Part shown: one piece after another, positions 1 to 8,542 of the stretch
Position numbering within the stretch: position 1 is the first letter of the stretch
How the letters are laid out: each line of letters begins with the position of its first letter
Source: Halogeometricum rufum
GTDB taxonomy: Archaea > Halobacteriota > Halobacteria > Halobacteriales > Haloferacaceae
NCBI RefSeq assembly: GCF_900112175.1
Contig: NZ_FOYT01000003.1
Span: 124,001-188,000, forward strand
DNA: 64,000 nucleotides
Direction: 5' to 3'
Program-made: the position numbers and the translations under genes
Notes under the pieces: model-generated
The model's database searches: none
What the model was told of the DNA's origin: nothing
Seen by the model: the letters and a program-made list of their open reading frames with translations, nothing else

Positions 1-83
1 GTAGTCCGTCGACACCTACCACCAGTCGAGAATCGTGTGGTACTTTAACACGGCTACAGGGAGTCAGTGTCGACGAGAGAGAG

Positions 84-290
84 CTATCGGACGTCGTCGA
101 GACTGACGAACGAGCCCTCTTTGGCCGTTATCCAGGTCGTCATGCGTTCGAAGTCGTCCGCATCGGGCGGGAACAGCGTACACTCGGCGGGGCGGCCCTG
201 CGAGACGACGATTTCGGCCGCCAACGCGGGGGCGGAGTCGTCGGGAGTCGGCGGTCGTTCGGCTTCGTCGTCGGTCACGCGTTCGCTCAT
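84..290 (-). CDS. Small haloarchaeal protein, DUF7511-like
   Basis: A 68-aa acidic protein of unknown function. Its C-terminal half (FERMTTWITAKEGSFVSLDD, about residues 46-65) has the W-I-x-A-x-E-G-S-F-V-S-L pattern I associate with the haloarchaeal DUF7511 family; the N-terminal half is low-complexity and acidic. I chose the ATG at 290 because upstream in-frame extension (to 647) is arginine-rich and unlike haloarchaeal protein. A weak TATA-like element lies near 345. It stands alone, with no operon partner. Function unknown; the family call rests on memory of the motif. Confidence 0.75.
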   Translation of the reverse strand: MSERVTDDEAERPPTPDDSAPALAAEIVVSQGRPAECTLFPPDADDFERMTTWITAKEGSFVSLDDVR

Positions 291-920
291 AGTAGTAAGC
301 CTCCGTGTATGTGCGGCAATCCGACGGTACAGCGGGGGAGCGTATAGTTCCCGAACTGAGTTCTCACGTGGTGGGAAGGGGCGCGCGGGGCGTCGCCTCG
401 GCGGACGTCGCCACGGGAGAACCTCGCCGTCCGAACCGCTACTCGAATAGTAGTAGTTGTATCCAGTCGCGGCGAGCGACGGGGCGAGCGACGGCGGCGC
501 CAACAGACGAAATCCGGGGCCCTGTCGCGTCGCGGTACCGGAGTCGCTGGTGAAAGCGCTTCTCTCGCGGAATATCGCGGCGATTCCCTCGTCGACGGGT
601 CGACGACCGGGCGCGAACCGCGGGCGCGTTCGCATCGTCCATCGCAAGCCGACGTGAGCGTCGATTTCGAACGCTGCCTCTCGGCACCCGTCCGCCGATA
701 TGTGGTATTTCGGCGATATCTAACCGTCCATCCACGTCCCAGTCGGCGAACGGACTCTGCCGACGGTCCACCGCCAATTAATCCAAGTATTTATACTGAT
801 GTCAGGGCCGCGTCGTCGGTCGTCTTCCCTCTCTCGGGACCCGTCGGCGGTAATTCGGTCGGAGTCGTCGCCGCCGTCGGGTCGAAGCCGTCCCGGGGGC
901 CGTCGCTCCGGACCGGCCCG
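291..920. other. Gene-free stretch (630 nt)
   Basis: I find no convincing gene here. ORFs in all frames are arginine-rich, as expected of GC-rich non-coding or antisense sequence. An AT-rich island at about 775-797 contains TTTATACT on the plus strand (TATAAATA on the minus strand). It could be a promoter, but no good coding frame follows on either side. Confidence 0.5.
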
Positions 921-1274
921 TCACGCGGGCGCGTACTGCTCGTGAATCCGGTCCATCCGCGCCGCCATCACGAAGTCGGTCTTGTGGAGGCCGTCTATCT
1001 TGTGCGTCCACATCTCGACGCGGACTTCGCCCCACTCGAGGTGGAGGTCGGGGTGGTGCCACTCCTCCTCGGCGAGTTCGCCTATCTCGTAGGTGAACTC
1101 GAGGGCGTCTCTGAAGTCCCCGAACGCGTACGTACCGTCGAGGTGGTGGTCGTCGACGACTTCCCAGACGTCGTCGTCGAGTTCGGCGAGGTAGTCGTCG
1201 TACTCGGTTTCGGTGAGCGGTTCGTCCTCTGAGGTGCACGCCTCGCACTCCTGGTCGGCCAGCGTCGATGCCAT
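921..1274 (-). CDS. Pterin-4a-carbinolamine dehydratase (PCD/DCoH family)
   Basis: A 117-aa protein that dehydrates 4a-hydroxytetrahydropterins in pterin cofactor recycling. The family signature is clear in the second half: W-H-H-P-D followed by a tryptophan, then W-T-H and a K-x-D near residue 105, matching the H-H-P...H...D active-site pattern. The length is typical of a single-domain PCD. The ATG at 1274 (MASTLADQE) is preferred over the one at 1295 because it starts the conserved part. Haloarchaea usually lack phenylalanine hydroxylase, so the partner pathway may be a molybdopterin-type or other pterin route; that is inference. Confidence 0.9.
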   Translation of the reverse strand: MASTLADQECEACTSEDEPLTETEYDDYLAELDDDVWEVVDDHHLDGTYAFGDFRDALEFTYEIGELAEEEWHHPDLHLEWGEVRVEMWTHKIDGLHKTDFVMAARMDRIHEQYAPA

Positions 1275-1429
1275 GGCAGAAAGTACGGTCGCCATCGGCT
1301 TGTATCTTCACCAGCGACGGTCCGCTCCGGGGGCGAAAGTCGGCTGAAGGGACGGTGCTAACGGACGAAACGTACCGTGTCCACGGACGCCCTCGCCGAG
1401 CGGAACGCCCCGGCGAGGGCGGCGCGCCG

Positions 1430-4400
1430 CTACAGTCGGTCGGCGACCGCTTCGACGGGGTGTGGCGGGATGCCGTCGGCGCCATCGCGGTCGCCCAGTT
1501 GCGAGCGACACGACCCCCCGGGTGCGACCACTCGCTCCCCGTCGCTCTCGTCGACTTTGTCGAACAGCAGACGGCCGATGGTCTTCGAGAGGTCGTAGTG
1601 TTCGTCGTGGTACCCGAAACTGCCGGCCATGCCGCAGCAGGTCGAATCTAACGGGTCCACCTCGTAGCCGACGCGGCGCAGGACGCCGACCGCGTGGTGG
1701 TCCTTGTTGGTCGCCTTCTGGTTGCAGTGGCCGTGATAGCTCAGCGACCCGGCCGCGCCGGGCGTCCGGTCGGCTATCGGGAGCGACTCGTCGAGTCGAA
1801 ACGCGTCGAGGTACTCCAGCACGCCGTACGCGCTGTCGGCGACGCGTTCGACCTCGGGGCCGTCGAGCAGGTCGAGGTACTCGTCCTGGAACATCACGGC
1901 GTCGGAGGGTTCGACGAACACGACGTCCCAACCGGCGGCGACGGGGCCGGCGAGTCGGTCGGTGTTCGTCCGCGCCCGGTCGGCGGCGAGGTCCAGCATC
2001 CCCGTCGAGTAGGCGGCGCGGCCCGACGGGACGGTGTCGCCGGGGACGACGACGTGGACGCCCGCCGCTTCGAGGGCTTCGACGGCCGCCTTCCCGGCCG
2101 CGGGGTACGAGTAGTTCGTGTACGTGTCGGGGAACAGCACGACTCGGCGGTCTGCGGTCGCGCGTTCGACGGTCGAGCCGCCGCGTTCGGCGAACCAGTC
2201 CCGGAGCGTCTCCCGCCGGAACGGCGGCAGTTCGCGTTCGGGTGCGATGCCGAACACCGTCTGCATGACCCGTCGCGCGCCCGGAACCGCGGTCGCCCAG
2301 TTCGACAGCGGTGCCAGCGCCGAGCCGAGTTTCGAGGCGGCGTCGATGTTCGCGAACAGTCGCTCGCGAAGGTCGACGCCCTCCTTCTGGTGGTGCTGGT
2401 GTTTCACCTCGGTCTTGAGCTTCGCCATGTCGACGCCGGTGGGGCAGTCGCTCTTGCAGCCCTTACAGCCCACGCAGAGGTCCAGCACCTCCTCCTGAAA
2501 CCGCTCGGTGTGAATCTCTTCCTCGGGGAGGTCACCGCTGATGGCCGACCGGAGCATGTTGGCGCGGCCGCGAGTCGTCTGGACCTCCTCGTTCGACGCG
2601 CGGTACGTCGGACACATCACGTCGTGTCCGGTCTGCCGGCAGGTGCCACAGCCGTTACACAGTTCGACGAGGTGGGTGAACCCGCCTTCGTCGTCGAAGT
2701 CGAGCGTCGTCTGCGGCGCGATAGACTGGTACTCCGCGCCGTACCGGAGGTGTTCGCGGTTGTCCGCGCCGACGCCGCGGTCCGCGTCGGGCCCGACGTC
2801 GTCGGGACCCGAGCGGTAGACGACGTTGCCGGGGTGCATCCACCAGTCGGGGTCGAAGGCCGTCTTGACCTCCTTGAACGCCTGCCAGAGCTCCTCGCCG
2901 TACATCTTGGGGTTGAACTCCGTCCGGGCCATCCCGTCGCCGTGTTCGCCGGAGAACGAGCCGTGGTGTTCGAGGACGAGGTCGGTCACGTCCTCCGTGA
3001 TGGAGTGCAGGTCCTCGATGCCGGACTCGCTCTTGAGGTTGAGGATGGGTCGGATGTGGAGCGTTCCCGACCCCGCGTGGGCGAAGTACGCCGCCGACGT
3101 GCCGTGGTCGTCCAGCACGTCCTCGAACTTCTGCACGTACTCGGCCAACTCCGCGGGCGGCACCGTCGCGTCCTCGATGAACGGGTACGGCTTCGCGTCG
3201 CCCTCCAGACTCATCAGCAACGGGATGGCCGCCTTGCGGAGTTTCCACAGTTTCGCCTGGTCGGCGTCGGTGTACGCCTCCACGACGTCGAACGCCGCAC
3301 CGTCGGCGACGAATCGCTCGTTCGTCGCCGCGATTGCGGCCTCGAAGTCGTCGTGGAGTTCCGAGTCGTACTCCAGCATCAGGGCGGCGTCCGCTCCGTC
3401 CGGAATCGGCTCGACGTACTCGGCGTAGCCGTCCGACTCGGCGGCCATGCGGAACACCTCGTCGTCCATCAACTCCACCGCGCTCACGTCGTACTCCAGG
3501 GCGACGGGGACGGCCTCCATCGCCTTCACCAGGTCGTCGAAGCAGTAGAGGGCCAGCGCCGTCTCCTCGGGGACCGTCACGAGCGAGAGTTCCGCCTCGA
3601 CGATGACGCCGAGGGACCCCTCGCTCCCGACGAACAGTTTCGCGAGGTTCATCACTCGCTCGCCGTCGTCGTTCTCGTACACCACCCGGTCGAGGTTGTA
3701 GCCCGACACCCGGCGCTTGAGGTCGGGGTACCGGTCGGCTATCTCGGCCTCGTTCTCCTCGACCACCTCGCGGACGGTCCGGTAGACGTGAGCCTCGCGG
3801 TCGTCTTTCGAGACGATGTCGTTCCACTCCTCGGAGTCGAGGACGACTTCGCGCGCCTCGACGACGGACCCGTCGGAGAGGACCGCCGTGACGGCTTCGG
3901 TGTACGCGTCCGTGATGCCGTACCTGACGGAGTGAGCGCCGGTGGAGTTGTTGCCGATGCCGCCGCCGACCGTCGCGCGGTTCGAGGAGGCCGGGTCGGG
4001 GGCGAACTTCAGCCCGTACTCCGAGAGGACGGCGTCCAGGTCGTCCTGCACGACGCCCGGTTGGATGCGGACGCGCTTCTCCTCGGGTCGCACCTCCACC
4101 ACGTCGTCCATGTGCCGAGACACGTCGAGGACGACGCAGCCCGGACCGACGGTCTGGCCCGCCAGCGACGACCCCGTCCCGCGCGGGAGTATCGGTACCT
4201 CGTGCCGCGTCGCCACCTCGACGGCCGCCCGCACGTCCTCGGTGTCGGTGGGATACACCACGCCCGCGGGCTTCGCGCTGTAGATGCTCCCGTCGGTCGA
4301 GTACAACACCTGCGCGTACTCGTCGAATTCGACGCCCCCGTCGACGCGGGCGCGGAGGTCACTCGCCAAGTCGCGGTACTCCGCCACGTCGGGACGGTCG

Positions 4401-4465
4401 TGGCCGAGTTCGCCGGCCGACCAGGTGGCGTCCCTGTCTTCGATCGCCATGTCGAAATCTATCAT
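1430..4465 (-). CDS. FAD-linked oxidase / Fe-S fusion, D-lactate dehydrogenase type
   Basis: A 1011-aa cytoplasmic or membrane-associated flavoprotein that fuses a GlcD-like FAD domain to a GlpC/HdrD-like Fe-S domain; relatives oxidise D-lactate or other 2-hydroxyacids and pass electrons to the quinone pool. Visible parts: FAD-binding (PCMH) domain at about residues 45-270 with PRGTGSSLAGQTVGPG and NRATVGGGIGNNSTGAHS; SGEHGDGMARTEFNP near 500; two ferredoxin-like clusters, CNGCGTCRQTGHDVMC near 600 and CVGCKGCKSDCP near 667; and a CCG cysteine motif (CCGMAGSFG) near 940. ATG at 4465 and 4450 are both possible; a TATA-like ACTTAACTAT at about 4473-4482 would suit a leaderless start at 4450. 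It is divergent from a glyoxalase-family gene, which suggests methylglyoxal-to-lactate metabolism. Confidence 0.88.
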   Translation of the reverse strand: MIDFDMAIEDRDATWSAGELGHDRPDVAEYRDLASDLRARVDGGVEFDEYAQVLYSTDGSIYSAKPAGVVYPTDTEDVRAAVEVATRHEVPILPRGTGSSLAGQTVGPGCVVLDVSRHMDDVVEVRPEEKRVRIQPGVVQDDLDAVLSEYGLKFAPDPASSNRATVGGGIGNNSTGAHSVRYGITDAYTEAVTAVLSDGSVVEAREVVLDSEEWNDIVSKDDREAHVYRTVREVVEENEAEIADRYPDLKRRVSGYNLDRVVYENDDGERVMNLAKLFVGSEGSLGVIVEAELSLVTVPEETALALYCFDDLVKAMEAVPVALEYDVSAVELMDDEVFRMAAESDGYAEYVEPIPDGADAALMLEYDSELHDDFEAAIAATNERFVADGAAFDVVEAYTDADQAKLWKLRKAAIPLLMSLEGDAKPYPFIEDATVPPAELAEYVQKFEDVLDDHGTSAAYFAHAGSGTLHIRPILNLKSESGIEDLHSITEDVTDLVLEHHGSFSGEHGDGMARTEFNPKMYGEELWQAFKEVKTAFDPDWWMHPGNVVYRSGPDDVGPDADRGVGADNREHLRYGAEYQSIAPQTTLDFDDEGGFTHLVELCNGCGTCRQTGHDVMCPTYRASNEEVQTTRGRANMLRSAISGDLPEEEIHTERFQEEVLDLCVGCKGCKSDCPTGVDMAKLKTEVKHQHHQKEGVDLRERLFANIDAASKLGSALAPLSNWATAVPGARRVMQTVFGIAPERELPPFRRETLRDWFAERGGSTVERATADRRVVLFPDTYTNYSYPAAGKAAVEALEAAGVHVVVPGDTVPSGRAAYSTGMLDLAADRARTNTDRLAGPVAAGWDVVFVEPSDAVMFQDEYLDLLDGPEVERVADSAYGVLEYLDAFRLDESLPIADRTPGAAGSLSYHGHCNQKATNKDHHAVGVLRRVGYEVDPLDSTCCGMAGSFGYHDEHYDLSKTIGRLLFDKVDESDGERVVAPGGSCRSQLGDRDGADGIPPHPVEAVADRL

Positions 4466-4492
4466 CGACAATAGTTAAGTCCTATGCTACAC

Positions 4493-4504
4493 GTAACCAG
4501 TTAC
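4493..4504. promoter_or_regulatory. Inverted repeat upstream of D-lactate dehydrogenase gene
   Basis: GTAAC-CA-GTTAC has perfect 5-bp arms around a 2-nt centre. It sits just upstream of the TATA-like sequence of the minus-strand flavoprotein gene and in the divergent region shared with the glyoxalase-family gene. A regulator site is inferred from position only. Confidence 0.35.
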
Positions 4505-4619
4505 CGCGGGTTCGGGGGCCGTCGCAAGCGCGGCACGGTACGTCACGACACAGCACGGAACGGAATCGACCCACCGCCGAGACCCACACGTATTTGACCC
4601 GGGCAGTTCAGAACCAGAT

Positions 4620-5000
4620 ATGCCCAGTGTGTCAGTACTACACGTGTGCCTGAACGTGGCGGACGCCGCGGAGTCCATCGCGTTCTACGAACAGTTCGGC
4701 TTCACCGAGTCGTGGCAGTTCACCACCCCCGACGGCGAGACGACGAACTACTACGTCAGCGACGACGACGGCGTGGAACTCCAACTCTCCGAGACGGACG
4801 GGGAGACGGAGTTCGAGATGGGAACCGGCTGGGACCACCTCGCTCTCGGCGTCGAGGACGTGGACGAGACGGTGGAACGCATCGACCACTACGGCGTCGA
4901 GAAGGAACCGGGACCGCAACCGGAAGCCGGCGCGTACACGGCGTTCGTCGCGGACCCCGACGGTCACTCCGTCGAACTCATCGAACCGCTGGAGGAGTGA
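4620..5000 (+). CDS. VOC-family protein, lactoylglutathione lyase-like
   Basis: A 126-aa member of the vicinal oxygen chelate superfamily. Two beta-alpha-beta-beta-beta modules are visible: the first begins VLHVCLNVADAAESIAFYEQ (residues 6-25), the second has WDHLALGVEDVDETVERI near residue 80 and ends FVADPDGHSVELIE. H8, E59-type and H/E residues in these strands are the usual metal ligands of glyoxalase I. Haloarchaea use gamma-glutamylcysteine, not glutathione, so the thiol partner would differ. The divergent neighbour is a D-lactate dehydrogenase-type enzyme, which supports a methylglyoxal role. It is convergent with malate synthase. Other VOC functions cannot be ruled out. Confidence 0.85.
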   Translation: MPSVSVLHVCLNVADAAESIAFYEQFGFTESWQFTTPDGETTNYYVSDDDGVELQLSETDGETEFEMGTGWDHLALGVEDVDETVERIDHYGVEKEPGPQPEAGAYTAFVADPDGHSVELIEPLEE

Positions 5001-5054
5001 AGCGCCGGCGGCGAGAACCGCCGAGAGCGAATCGATTCGCGTCGCGTCGGGCCG

Positions 5055-6359
5055 TCAGTTACCGACGTTCGTGGCGCGTTCGACGACGTCCGACCCGTAC
5101 ATCTCCTCGAGTTCCTCGTGCTGGTCCGGTCGGTGTTCGTAGACGTCCTGGAACAGCGTAATCGGCGTCTGCGCGGCCTGATAGGTTGCCTCGTCCCACA
5201 TCCGGTCCTTCTGGAGTTCGACTTCGACGCCGTCGACGACGAGCGTCGCGGACTGGGTCATCGCGATGGCGCCCTTGCCCGCCTCTTTCGCGGCTTCGAA
5301 CTCCTCCATCGAGTCCACGATGTCGTCCATGCTGGGGACGTAGGCGGTCATGTCGAGCAGTTCCTGCCGGAGTTCGTCCTCGTCGAGTTCGTGTTCCTCG
5401 CCGCCGACGCGCAGGACGTAGCCGTCGTCGGTCGACTCCAGTCCCACGTCGTCGCCGCGGTACACCTGCTTGCCGTCCTCGGCGTCGAGTTCTATCTCTC
5501 GGTCACCGACCTCCAGCAGCCAACTGCCCGTCTTCGGCGGCAGGGGGGACTTGTTCGCCTCGACGACCTGTCCGGGCGTCAGCGACCAGATGCCGAGCAT
5601 CCCCTTCGCCTGGTTCTCGACCATCCGCTCGTTGTATCCCTCCACGTCGCGGATGTCGTCGTACGGGCCGTCCACCGCGACGAGGCCGGCAGCGCTCGCA
5701 CCGCGGGAGGTGTTGTGACGGAGTTCCGGCCACGGCGGCAGTTCGCCCGTCGGCGTCATGGCTCGCATGTCCTTCGTGTAGTCGACTTCGCCGTCGACGA
5801 GGAGGAACATGCGTTCGAGGTTGTTGGCGGGCCTGCCCATCTCCGCGCGCAGGTCGCCCATCGCCAACTCGGCCTCGCCGCTCTCGACGATGACCGACAT
5901 CGACAGGCTGCCCTCTTCGAGGCCGTGCTCGTTCTCCACGATGGTGATGAACTCGTCGGCCTTCTTCCAGTCGTCGATGTCGCCGACTTCGGGCACGACG
6001 AACCCGTCGATGTGGTCGACGGCGCCGTTGTCCGGGTCGGCAATCTCCAGCATGTGCTGGAAGCCCTGATACCGTGTGCCCGGGGAGTCCCGGTGCCAGA
6101 CGATGCGCGGATGAATCTCGCCGGGGAAGTCCGCACCGTGTTCGGACACGACTTCGATGATGTTCTCGACGCCCTCGTCGCGCATCGACGGAGCCGTCGC
6201 GTCCTCGTTGTCCGGCACCCACACGTCCGGCGCCTGCATCCCGGAGAGTTGGGCCGCGCTTCGCAGCATCTTCGCGGAGTCGTCTTCGCCCTCCACCGCC
6301 GTCGGAGAGGTGAAGAACGTTCGGACGAACTCGCGCTCGTAGTGACGCTTGACGCTCAT
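5055..6359 (-). CDS. aceB: Malate synthase, haloarchaeal type
   Basis: A 434-aa enzyme that condenses glyoxylate and acetyl-CoA to malate. Length and sequence match the short haloarchaeal malate synthase (about 433 aa in Haloferax volcanii), which is distinct from the bacterial A and G isoforms. Recognisable stretches include VWVPDNEDATAPSMRDEG near residue 46, FPGEIHPRIVWHRDSPGTRY near 77, HIDGFVVPEVGDIDDW near 118, and LELFQDVYEHRP-like text near the C-terminus. No isocitrate lyase gene adjoins it, so glyoxylate may come from an unlinked aceA or from the methylaspartate cycle. The promoter is GATTAAATATC (minus strand) at 6384-6395, about 30 nt before the ATG, suggesting a leaderless mRNA. 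Confidence 0.93.
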   Translation of the reverse strand: MSVKRHYEREFVRTFFTSPTAVEGEDDSAKMLRSAAQLSGMQAPDVWVPDNEDATAPSMRDEGVENIIEVVSEHGADFPGEIHPRIVWHRDSPGTRYQGFQHMLEIADPDNGAVDHIDGFVVPEVGDIDDWKKADEFITIVENEHGLEEGSLSMSVIVESGEAELAMGDLRAEMGRPANNLERMFLLVDGEVDYTKDMRAMTPTGELPPWPELRHNTSRGASAAGLVAVDGPYDDIRDVEGYNERMVENQAKGMLGIWSLTPGQVVEANKSPLPPKTGSWLLEVGDREIELDAEDGKQVYRGDDVGLESTDDGYVLRVGGEEHELDEDELRQELLDMTAYVPSMDDIVDSMEEFEAAKEAGKGAIAMTQSATLVVDGVEVELQKDRMWDEATYQAAQTPITLFQDVYEHRPDQHEELEEMYGSDVVERATNVGN

Positions 6360-6383
6360 GTGACGTACGGAAGGCCACGTCCG

Positions 6384-6395
6384 AGATATTTAATC
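6384..6395 (-). promoter_or_regulatory. TATA box of malate synthase gene
   Basis: Minus strand reads GATTAAATATC, 25-36 nt upstream of the aceB ATG (6359), the spacing expected for a leaderless haloarchaeal promoter. Directly upstream lies a spaced inverted repeat CGAAC (6395-6399) / GTTCG (6415-6419), a possible regulator site. Confidence 0.55.
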
Positions 6396-6760
6396 GAACG
6401 TATTGTGGCAAAATGTTCGTGGACGTTGCTGACGCACCGAAACGTCACTTCTCTGTACCGTTCGAAGTGGGGAAACAGGACTCTCGGTGACGGTCGCGGT
6501 GGCGGAGCGACGTGTCGGGGAACCCCCGACGATTCCCCCATCGAACGGGACTGCTTTGGCGAGACGGACGACAATCGCGCCCACCGCTTCGCGTTCGGAA
6601 GCGTCGACGCCGACCGGCCGCGTTCGTGTCTGTTTTGGGTTATATTTCGTCTTTGCGAACGGCCGGCGGGGGCAATCGACAGAACGTCGGCTCGACCGAG
6701 CGGTCGAAACGGACGACAGACGCGGCCGGGGGCGGAGGCGAGGGCAGGTGCCGACGGTAA

Positions 6761-6767
6761 TTTTAAT
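6761..6767 (+). promoter_or_regulatory. TATA box of the IclR regulator gene
   Basis: TTTTAAT lies 27 nt upstream of the ATG at 6794, the spacing of a leaderless archaeal promoter. It is followed by a 19-nt palindrome over the predicted transcription start. Confidence 0.55.
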
Positions 6768-6784
6768 CCGCAGGGAGCGGTATC

Positions 6785-6803
6785 CGTTTCTCAATGAGAA
6801 ACG
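6785..6803. promoter_or_regulatory. 19-nt perfect palindrome over the iclR-type start codon
   Basis: CGTTTCTCA-A-TGAGAAACG: two perfect 9-bp arms around a single A, which is the A of the ATG start codon of the downstream IclR-family gene. With a TATA box 27 nt upstream, the palindrome covers the predicted transcription start. The position fits an autorepression operator. Confidence 0.6.
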
Positions 6804-7558
6804 CGAAAACGGCGTCGGTGCGGGCGACCGAGACGTCGCTGTCGGTGCTGTCGGGTATCGAGTCCCTCGGCGGCCGTGCCACCCTGGCCGAACTGGCCGA
6901 GGAACTCGACTTCGCCAAGAGCACGATATACAAGCACCTCAACACGCTGGAGAACGGCGGATTCGTCGTCTTCCGCGACGGCGAGTACCTCGTCGGCCTG
7001 CGCTGTCTGGAGTTGGGGGGCATCGCCCAGCGATACGACGGCATCTACGACGTGGCGAAGCCCGAAGTGCGACGGATGGCCGTCGAGACCGGCGAGTTGG
7101 CGAACCTGATGATAGAGGAACGCGGGTACGGAATCTACATCCACACCACGAGCGGCGACCGAGCGGTGAACCTGGACACGAGTCTGGGCAAGCGCGTGTA
7201 CCTCCACCAGACGGCCATCGGCAAGGCGTTGCTGTCGAGTCTCTCGGACGACCGGGTCGAAGAGATTCTCGACCGACGCGGCCTGCCCGGCGAGACGGAG
7301 CACACCATCACGGACCGCGAGACGCTGTTCGAGGAACTGGCGGCGATTCGGTCCGAGGGCGTCGCCTACGACAAGGAGGAACGAGTGGACGGAACCGGAT
7401 GCGTCGGTGTCCCGGTGGACACCGGTGACCGACGGGAGGCCGCCATCAGCATCACCGCGCCCATCAACCGCCTCGCGTCGGCCGAACGCGAACGAGAGAT
7501 CATCGACACGGTGAAACAGGCGGCCAACGTCATCGAGGTCAACCTCGCCCACGAGTGA
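6794..7558 (+). CDS. IclR-family transcriptional regulator
   Basis: A 254-aa regulator with an N-terminal winged helix-turn-helix (about residues 12-75: LSGIESLGGRATLAELAEEL, then DFAKSTIYKHLNTLENGGFV) and a C-terminal IclR effector domain (about 85-250; HQTAIGKALLSSLSDDRVEEIL is typical). The family usually represses small-molecule catabolic operons and is relieved by an organic acid. The next gene downstream on the same strand is an HpcH/HpaI aldolase (180-nt gap); malate synthase is divergent upstream. A perfect palindrome overlaps the start codon and may be its own operator. The effector is unknown. Confidence 0.93.
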   Translation: MRNAKTASVRATETSLSVLSGIESLGGRATLAELAEELDFAKSTIYKHLNTLENGGFVVFRDGEYLVGLRCLELGGIAQRYDGIYDVAKPEVRRMAVETGELANLMIEERGYGIYIHTTSGDRAVNLDTSLGKRVYLHQTAIGKALLSSLSDDRVEEILDRRGLPGETEHTITDRETLFEELAAIRSEGVAYDKEERVDGTGCVGVPVDTGDRREAAISITAPINRLASAEREREIIDTVKQAANVIEVNLAHE

Positions 7559-7738
7559 GTGCCGCGGACAGTCCAACGGCTCCGGGCATTACACTACTAC
7601 CGCTGTTCGCTTTCGGCGGCCGTTCGGACTCGGCGTTCGCGAAACGGCGGGCCGAACCGCCGACACACTCGCCAGCGACTGACTGTCCGCCGTCGACGCA
7701 GACAGCGTTATGACGACGGGGAGTGTCACCTGTGGGAT

Positions 7739-8542
7739 ATGACAGACACGCAGTCGACGAACGACCTGCGGGCGGCTTTCGAGAGCGGCGGCGTCGCACT
7801 CGGCGTCCTCGAGAACGCGTACAGTCCGACGCTGGTGGAGTTGTACGGTGAACTCGGCGCGGACTTCGTCTGGATCGACCTCGAACACGGCGGCCCCTCG
7901 CCCGACCACGCGCCGGCGATAGAAGAGTTGCTCCGGGCGGCCGAGCGAACCGGCACGGAACTGCTGGTCCGGGTGCCGGACACGGCGCCCGCGACGGTTC
8001 GGAAGGCGCTGGACACCGGCGTTCGGAACGTGTTCCTCCCGCGCGTGCGGGAGGCGGAGACGGTGCGGGCGGCCGTCGAGGCGGCGCGGTTCCGGTACGA
8101 GGGCGGCCCCGGGGAACGGGGACTGGCGGCCCCGCGCGCCCGCCGGTGGGGACTCGCCGACGACTACCTCGCCACCGAGGACAGAGAGACTCTGGTCGGG
8201 ACCACGATAGAGACGGCGGCGGCCGTCGAGAACGTCGAGGAGATTCTGTCCGTCCCGGAGTTGGGGTTCGTCTTCGTCGGACCGTTCGACCTCTCGGTGT
8301 CGCTCGGACACCCCGGCGAGATAGACCACCCGGAGGTGCAGGAGGCCGTCGAACGCGTCCGGTCGGCCGCCGTCGAGGCGGACGTTCCGCTCGGCGGACT
8401 CGGGTTCGGGATGGACGACGTGAACGGGAAGGCCGAGACGGGCTACCAACTCCTCCACCTCGGAAGCACGGCCGGCGTCCTCAGCGAGACGGTCAGGTCG
8501 TGGCTCGACGCGTTCGAGGGTGACCGCGCGGGGCAGACGTAG
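7739..8542 (+). CDS. HpcH/HpaI-family aldolase
   Basis: A 267-aa class II (metal-dependent) aldolase of the HpcH/HpaI/CitE superfamily. These cleave 2-keto-3-deoxy or 4-hydroxy-2-oxo acids to pyruvate and an aldehyde. Signature segments: GELGADFVWIDLEHG near residue 40, LVRVPDT near 78, VRNVFLPRV near 95 and FVGPFDLSVSLGHPG near 178, where the family has G-P-x-D-L. The ATG at 7739 is chosen because the longer frame upstream is arginine-rich. The preceding IclR gene on the same strand is a likely regulator. Substrate cannot be read from sequence; sugar-acid breakdown is one option. Confidence 0.85.
   Translation: MTDTQSTNDLRAAFESGGVALGVLENAYSPTLVELYGELGADFVWIDLEHGGPSPDHAPAIEELLRAAERTGTELLVRVPDTAPATVRKALDTGVRNVFLPRVREAETVRAAVEAARFRYEGGPGERGLAAPRARRWGLADDYLATEDRETLVGTTIETAAAVENVEEILSVPELGFVFVGPFDLSVSLGHPGEIDHPEVQEAVERVRSAAVEADVPLGGLGFGMDDVNGKAETGYQLLHLGSTAGVLSETVRSWLDAFEGDRAGQT

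Larger units (their letters stand above)
6360..6793. other. Divergent intergenic region between aceB and the iclR-type gene
   Basis: These 434 nt hold two divergent promoters, one for malate synthase (TATA at 6384-6395, minus) and one for the IclR gene (TTTTAAT at 6761-6767, plus). I see no credible gene between them; the ORFs read as arginine/proline-rich shadow sequence. Confidence 0.6.

Noticed and set aside
439-777. Minus-strand ORF with a TATAAATA box about 20 nt upstream
   Set aside because: The product is arginine-rich, not acidic, starts with TTG or GTG and has no domain; promoter-like AT content alone is not enough. A non-coding RNA cannot be excluded.
1694-4474. Long plus-strand ORF (926 aa) opposite the flavoprotein gene
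   Set aside because: It is the antisense shadow of a well-recognised D-lactate dehydrogenase-type gene. It has no motif; high GC at third positions produces such shadows throughout the window (for example 16379-19537 opposite the surface glycoprotein).
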